Positions 57,915 to 64,000 of a stretch of DNA of 64,000 bases are shown here, piece by piece. The stretch comes from Amoebidium appalachense (Eukaryota > Ichthyosporea). The DNA lies in the NCBI GenBank assembly GCA_963693365.1, contig CAVNZM010000003.1, positions 13,392,001 to 13,456,000 on the forward strand, written 5' to 3'. The notes beneath the pieces are model-generated. The model was given only the letters and a program-made list of their open reading frames with translations, made no database searches and was not told the origin of the DNA. Numbering within the stretch: position 1 is the stretch's first letter; each line of letters opens with the position of its first letter. Both the position numbers and the translations under genes were made by a program.

Positions 57915-58474
57915 CTTGTTTTTTTATTTTATCCCGTTTCACTCCCGGCGAGGTCTTCCGCCTAGACACAGATCGTACTGTATAGCACACTCATAAGTCA
58001 GGATTCTAATTGACCCCAACTGGCACTATTTTTAGTTACGCCTTATCCCACGGTTCTAGCCGCAGCAACGCTAGTGGGGAAATGAGCACAGCTCACTTTA
58101 ACAACACCAGCCGGGAGCGACCCGGGACACATACACAAACATAAAGACTTGAAAGGGAAGACCCCATGCCCAGGACGCTGACCCGAACCGTGGCCGGTGA
58201 CTCGGATTGGTCTCCCACTTGAACGTTGGGCCGGGATGCCCAAGCGGCGCGCCGTCGACGTCAGAGGGCCGGTGCTGTTCATGACGTCATGTCTTACGGC
58301 CGGGTGATAACAAATTGGTGGTGCTGCTTTGACGTGGTCTGGGGTGATGGCTTCTAGGGGGCGGCCAGACCGGTGGACCGTCGAGGCAGAAAAAAATCGG
58401 AAGTAACCAGGATCGATCCTGCGACTTTGAGCTTGACACGCAGAGATCTTACCATTGCACCAACCCGCCCCCCT
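57915..58474 (-). mobile_element. tRNA-derived SINE, copy 2
   Basis: 560 bp, homologous to 44583-45202 over its length. Read on the minus strand it has the box A-like TTGGTGCAATGGTAAGA and box B-like GGATCGATCC near its 5' end and an A-rich tail. A perfect 11-bp duplication GTAGACTAGGC flanks it (57904-57914 and 58475-58485). DIRS copies 1 and 2 show the same site without the SINE (GTAGACTAGGC in copy 1 near 15733-15743). It interrupts the DIRS gag gene at its extreme 3' end. Confidence 0.9.
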
Positions 58475-58479
58475 GTAGA

Positions 58480-59661
58480 CTAGGCATTGAGCTTGCAGTC
58501 TTTGCGGGGGTGTGTGCCAGAGCAGAGCGGGCACACGTGGGAGAAGGGGCAGGGCTGCTTAGCGCAGGACCGACCGTTAATGTGGAAATTCCTGCAGTGC
58601 GTCGCGGGTAGATCCACGGGTCGGGCCGGTTTGGCCGGGCCGGGTTGCGGGCCAGGGCGGTTAGGGGTTTGACCCCCGCCGGGCTTGTGGGGCGGTTTAA
58701 AGCCGTCAAGACCACAGCCGGGCTTGGGGTACATGGGGCAGGCCGCGCTGGGGTGGTCGGGGAAGCCACAGCGCTGACATGCGTCCGGGATGAGCAGAGT
58801 GGGTGGCAGGAGGAGATCCTGGTGGAGTTGGGCGAGCAGGTTGGGACACTCGATCGGGGCCCGACCCTGCTGGTGGGCAACGGTTCGGGCGTATACGTCA
58901 TAGTTGTGGATCTGGGCCCACGGGTATCGGGTGCTGAGGCGAGTGATGTGCTGAGTCCAAAGTACGTCTTTGTCCGTGGGGAGGCCGAGGTGGTGCTTGG
59001 CGGCCATGTAATGGGTCCAAGCTTGGATCCAAATGACGAGTGAACGCAGGGGAACGGGTTTGTCTTGGCGAAAAGTCTCGATGCTGCCGTCGTCGGCCAT
59101 GCGCAGATGCTGACCTTTCTTGGATGGGGCCAGGAGGGCGGCGGGGGTGAACTTATACAGGTCGACGAAACGATTGGCGCGCAAATCTGCCAGCACATCC
59201 GCGGGGGGAAGTGGGGAGTGTGCCCGGCTGAATGTCGCCAGTGTTCTCACCTGTGATGGGGGGCGCGGGCAGGGCAGGTAGGTCTAGGTCAGGGCCGAGA
59301 TGCAGCCCCGGGGAAACCTCCCCGGGTGCGGAGGGCGCGGCGGGGGGCGCGGGAGGGTCGCGGTTGGTGAGAGCAGCCAGGACGTGACGCCAGCCATCTG
59401 GGTGCTGATGGCGGTGAGGGCGGCAAGGACGGCGTCTTGAGAAGTCATCTGCGGGGACGGCGGGGCCTGAGGGGGGATTTCAGGAGGGGAGGGGAGACTA
59501 GCCGGCGGGTCCGGGTCCGTGGTGGTATGGGCCGCTGGAGGCGCGTCAGTGTCCGCGGGAGCGTTGGTCAGCCTGTGCCAGTGGCGGAGGTCGCTGCGGG
59601 TCAGGCGCTTGGGTGCCGCGGCAGGGGCGGTGGCTGAGGCCTGGCGCTTTTTCGGCGGCAT
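58480..59661 (-). pseudogene. DIRS Gag-like protein, copy 4 (frameshifted)
   Basis: N-terminal part open from ATG 59661 to about 59284, and the conserved central and zinc-module part open from about 59250 to 58480. Breaks include small insertions near 59215 and 59385. Three zinc modules are intact. Confidence 0.85.
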
Positions 59662-60028
59662 GCTGACCGGCGGACGGAAAGATAGGGAGAGTGAATGAAA
59701 AAGAAAATATAGCTGTAAAGCTGTAGGTGCTAAACACAGAAGATGTGTTGTTGCTTGCTGATCTGCTAAAAACTGTCGTGCTTATATACCTACGGCTACC
59801 GAACTGAGCCAATCAAAACCGATCTAGTGTTATGTGAAATCTTATCCTGAGCCAATCAAACTCGGTCTAGTGATCTGTGGAATCTGATGTTTTGATCGGC
59901 TAATAGGTGCCCGTATGCGGGCAGCCGAACGCGAACTGCTAAAACATGAAACGAAGCCTGTAGATATCGGACACCCATCCTACGTATTTACCCAGAAAAA
60001 TATTTATGTCAATAATTTCCACAAATAA

Positions 60029-62090
60029 AACCTATACTGTACTTTGCATGCATTCGTTCCCATTATCAATTTATTGGCAATGTATTTGGATAATATAGTG
60101 TGATATTTATAATATATATGTAATGCATTATCAACACTTATATCTTTATGGTGGTGGTATCATTCGTATGTTGGCAATATATCTTGATATGGAACATACT
60201 TACATACTTCTTATTTGTAATGTGTTGGGAGTGTATTAATCATACCTCTGTTTATGTCATCAATATACTCACGATATATAAGCAACCTATCGGCGATACC
60301 GCATTTATATATTGATTATAGTTGGATATATGTTGGCAATACATTGTTTATATGTTTCTTGATATTTAAATCTTAGTATTTCTATGAATTACATATTGGC
60401 AATACATTAATAATGCGTTCATAGTGCAACTACAATGCGAAAATACAGTATTATCCATATCATTATCTGTATTTTTGATATTATTTGGTTGTTATTGTAA
60501 TATCGCCCGGGTATAATTGATATTGGCAATACGTCTATAATGCTAGCGCAATAGTAATGCATTGGCAATGTAATGGCACTCTAATGTATTGGCGATATTG
60601 ATGTAACATATACTAGATAATATATTCATATCATCGGGATATCGACAATAGAGGGTATTGGTACTGTATTACCATTGACAATACCAAAGCAATATTATTG
60701 CAATATGGCGTTCCTATTGGCGGCAAGGGGTTCTATTGCCAATATCGCCAATAGCGCCAATAGCAAAAAATACGTTGGCAATACTTCCGGGAAGTTTGCT
60801 GATGTCGGCATGTATTGGATATTAGACAGATGCCCACAATGGATATCGACGCTGGATATCCAATGATGGAATTTCAACTGCATTCCTCCGTTGGATAGCT
60901 ATATGGATATGTAACATTCTGGATATCCATTTGGATGCTTAGCTGTATATTAGACTGGATCAGTAACAACATATCCAATACATGACTGACATGGATATCC
61001 GATCAATATCCCCATACAGATATCAAGATATCCCTGTAGCAAGACATGCAATACACCTAACAAGTATATCCAATGGCGGTCTATAGTGGATGTCCATATT
61101 GGATATCCATTGATATATCCAGATGGATCGCTAATACATGTGCACTTGACCCCAACGCTAATGAACAATGCATGCCCATATTGGATACGTTCAATGGATA
61201 TCCATTCCGATATCCAGATACATACGCATTTGCTTGTCCACTAGACCCTCCTATAATAACCAAAGCATGACGATTCCACATATCCAATTAGATCACCAAA
61301 TATGGCTCTGACGGTTATCCATATACACCCGCACGCTGATGTCCAATAGACAATCATACTAAGACACAATGGATAGCTATACTGGTTATCTAGGCTCAAC
61401 ATCCATACAGATATCTTGATACACCTGCATTTGCCCATCCACTAGACCCTAATACTAATATCCAATGCATGACGAAAATACATATCACAATAGACCCCCA
61501 TACCGATCTCCAACGGCTATCCATATGCACCCCTGCTTACCCATCCAATATATGTCGATATTCATATACAATGCATCACCATTCACAATATCTAAGCTTA
61601 ATATCCAACATGATATGCGGATACATATACACGTACATATGCACTCGGCACCTATGTTGATACCTAATGCATGAAAAACAAACATATCAAAGTAGATGCC
61701 CAACCTAATGCCTAACACTTAACAAACATACATGTTTTGGGATATCCATTTACACCCGTATCTAATACTCAAAATATCACTATAACAGCTATTGGTTGAT
61801 ACCCATACAGATAGCCAGATACATCTGTAGCTACATGTCTAGGGTATATCCACTGGATTAATTGCATAATTTTGGTACTGTATATCTGCAGCATATCTAT
61901 TAGGTGTATTTGATATGTAATAAGGCATTTCAGGATAAACATTACACATCTTTACCGATCCATCGCATGACCATATGATGGCTAATGACCACCATTGATA
62001 AATAAATTATGTCTGTCTTATATCTATCACATAAGTAATACTTATCCACGGCACAAAGTTACACAACCACGTTATACTCGGTTCCACAAA
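60029..62090. repeat. AT-rich domain of ATTGGCAAT and GGATATCC motifs
   Basis: 60029-60830 is dense in ATTGGCAATA-type motifs; 60830-61860 is dense in TGGATATCCAT-type palindromic motifs. It corresponds to 42241-43850 in reverse order and orientation. No coding region was supported. Confidence 0.6.
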
Positions 62091-62159
62091 TCAAGGGGAA
62101 GAAATAGATAAAAAGAGGAAGAAAAAAAAAGAAAAAATATAGTTAAACTTTAGTGACAA

Positions 62160-62373
<214 letters not shown>

Positions 62374-62407
62374 GGGGGGGGGGGGGTAACATTAAAAAAA
62401 AAGTAAC

Positions 62408-62640
62408 CTTGCATGATAACGTCGTCCTCGGTGTCCCTGAGGTTGTCTTCTTCTCCATCATCCGTCTGAGGGAATGGGATCCCTACATCCCTCCCCCTCC
62501 ACCGCCTCCAACAGCTCCTCCAAAGAAACATCGGGGGCCTCGTCTTCCACAATTAAATTGGCCCCCCTCTCCTCCTCCAGACCCATGACGATGGTCCTAC
62601 GCAAATCCAGGGCATCCCAACGCCGTACCTTGGTTGCTAC
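62408..62640 (-). pseudogene. candidate host exon, frame broken at a C/G run
   Basis: On the minus strand a strong acceptor (TTTCTGCTTTCTCAG, ending 62641) opens a frame reading VATKVRRWDALDLRRTIVMG and continuing acidic and leucine-rich. Near 62485-62502 (a C-rich run on the plus strand) a one-base shift leads to a second acidic stretch (TDDGEEDNLRDTEDDVIMQ) ending at a GTTACT donor after 62408. Coding character on both sides and good splice sites suggest a real exon. DIRS copy 5 begins 22 bp upstream, which may have destroyed the gene. Family not recognised. Confidence 0.42.
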
Positions 62641-62662
62641 CTGAGAAAGCAGAAAGCAACAG

Positions 62663-64000
62663 TCTATGAAAAACTACTTCGGGACGTGTGTTGCCTCTAG
62701 GGGGACATCCCCTTGGACGAAAGTGAACCTGCAATGGTTGTAAACCACGGCAAGCCCCCAGTCATCAATTTATTGATCCGTGAGGTCCATGTGCCCAAAA
62801 AACGGGGGAAGTCTTCGCCCCGTGAAAAAACAGCACGTATGTGTGGATCAATGGGGGTTGTGTGTGGGTGTAGGTGGGTGGGTGAAAAGGAATATATAGC
62901 TGTAAGGCTGTGGATGCTAAACACAGAAGATGTGTTTGTAGCTTGCTGATCTGCTAAAAACTGTCGTGCTTATATACCTAAGCCTACCGATCTGAGCCAA
63001 TCAAAAATCGATCTAGTGATATGTGAAATCTGATCCGAGCCAATCATAACTCGGTCTAGTGATCTGTGGTATCTGATGTTTTGACTGGCTAATAAGTGCC
63101 CGTGTGCGGGCAGCCAACCGCTAACTGCTAAAACACGAAATGAAGCCTACATGGTTATGTTGGTATCGAACACCCATCCTACGTGTTTACCCAGAAAAAT
63201 ATTTATGTCAATAATTTCCACAAATAAAACCTCTATGAAAAACTACTTCGGGACGTGTGTTGCCTCTAGGGGGACATCCCCTTGGACGAAAGTGAACCTG
63301 CAATGGTTGTAAACCACGGCACGAGAGCAGTATGCTTGCTCCAAAGGTTTCACTTAAGAATAGAGGCGAATACACGTGTGGTGGTGGCAGCAATGGAGGC
63401 CGGACGAAGTCGGGTATAGATCAGGAAGCAGTCGGAGGACCACCGGCCGAGTTGTTTGATCCGGGAGTCGTCGACCCCGGCCTCAGCCAGTGCTGTGGCC
63501 CCCCCGATGCGGAGGCTGTGTCCGGCAAACCGGGAGGGTGAGAGGCCTGCCCGGGAGAGGAGGGCACGGAAATCGGCAGAGAAAGCACTCTGGTGTAGGG
63601 GATGCCACCGAGACTGAAGAGGGGGTCGTCGGGTTGACCGGACGTTGTATCCAGGAACTGCCGGAGGAGATGGGCTGGGGAGAAGTGGGTGAGGGGCAGG
63701 GCAGCTAGGGTGACGTTGACACCTCGGGCCTGTACATCCGTCTTAGAGGTTGGCAGGTGGAGGGTGGCATGGGACAAAGTACCGGTGGGGGTGTAGCTGA
63801 AGGTCACGTCCTTCCGTTTAACGTGACGGGACGGGTCGAAAGAAGTCAGGGTCTTGGAGGTAAATTCCCCTGAACGGAGGAGACCACAGAAACCGACGAT
63901 GAGGGCCGTCCATAGCCGGAGATTGGCCGAGGAGGCCTTGGTGGGGCACTGGCCATGGAGTAGGCGGAGGTGGGAGGGGAGGAGGGGTTCCCTGGTGGAT
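62663..64000 (-). mobile_element. DIRS copy 5 (runs off the window)
   Basis: B2 (62663-62751), A2 (62883-63231), B1 (63232-63320), then the recombinase gene on the minus strand to the window edge. Its B repeat (ACTTCGGG), A2 (AATAAGTGCC) and recombinase (CCACCGGCC) share variants with copy 3 left arm, so the two belong to one subfamily. Confidence 0.9.
63350..64000 (-). pseudogene. DIRS tyrosine recombinase, copy 5 (partial, frameshifted)
   Basis: C-terminal part only; the stop TGA is at 63352-63350. A 1-bp deletion near 63591 (ACTCTGG in place of ACTCTTGG) breaks the frame between the LFSLGGIPYT region and HSLRIGG. The catalytic Tyr segment remains downstream. Confidence 0.85.

Larger units (their letters stand above)
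56664..60028 (-). mobile_element. DIRS copy 4, rearranged and interrupted by a SINE
   Basis: From the right, on the minus strand: A1 (about 60028-59695, diverged), gag (59661-58480, frameshifted), a SINE insertion (58474-57915), gag-RT spacer, the N-terminal part of RT (57480-56815), then an abrupt join at about 56815 to a second copy of the gag 3' end plus spacer (56814-56664). No recombinase, B1, A2 or B2. A1 carries many substitutions against the other copies, so this copy is older or of another subfamily. Confidence 0.82.

Overview
This window is nuclear DNA from a eukaryote. Genes have introns with GT..AG borders. There are LTR, tyrosine-recombinase and non-LTR retrotransposons, a tRNA-derived SINE, a 183-bp satellite, long dinucleotide microsatellites and very long C/G homopolymers. 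The window contains no rRNA gene, operon or CRISPR array. The WSC-domain gene, the DIRS-like elements with a CCCH-type Gag, and the Polinton-type DNA polymerase would fit an alga or other protist; I cannot name the species from sequence alone.

Layout. 1.2-6.2 kb: a host gene on the minus strand, resolved here into six exons with matching phases, encoding a secreted protein with a signal peptide and three WSC domains; its introns are full of microsatellites. 6.4-11.9 kb: 5'-truncated non-LTR retrotransposon (LINE) pieces on the plus strand, including two near-identical 3' ends. 11.9-17.3 kb and 23.9-29.3 kb: two long DIRS/PAT-like tyrosine-recombinase retrotransposons (Gag, RT-RNase H, recombinase, all minus strand) with split direct repeats (A1, then B1-A2, then B2). 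17.3-23.9 kb: repeats, an unfamiliar three-exon minus-strand gene (18.98-19.87 kb) and a lone exon resembling its first exon on the other strand (23.7 kb). 29.5-35.1 kb: a young Copia element with 708-bp LTRs and a 5-bp target duplication but no integrase core. 35.3-42.2 kb: a CCAAT-box array, then a large protein-primed family B DNA polymerase gene of Polinton/Maverick type with three frameshifts, then a second promoter and a truncated ORF whose N-terminus resembles that of the polymerase. 42.2-44.1 kb and 60.0-62.1 kb: AT-rich domains made of recurring short motifs. 44.6-45.2 kb: a tRNA-derived SINE (a second copy at 57.9-58.5 kb). 45.2-47.8 kb: microsatellites. 48.0-49.9 kb: a 183-bp satellite. 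50.9-60.0 kb: rearranged DIRS copies, one a head-to-head inverted composite. 62.4-62.6 kb: a candidate host exon. 62.7-64.0 kb: the start of a fifth DIRS copy.

How the parts work together. Within each DIRS unit, Gag binds RNA, RT-RNase H copies it, and the tyrosine recombinase integrates the DNA; the A repeat carries a CCAAT/TATA promoter. The DIRS copy at 23.9-29.3 kb has all three reading frames open and is the best candidate for an active element. The SINE copies have 11- and 14-bp target duplications and A-rich tails, so they were mobilised by LINE machinery. The Copia element has almost identical LTRs but lacks an integrase core, so it must have moved using proteins supplied by a relative. 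Most reading-frame breaks in the window fall in or next to C/G homopolymers, so some may be sequencing or assembly errors rather than real mutations.
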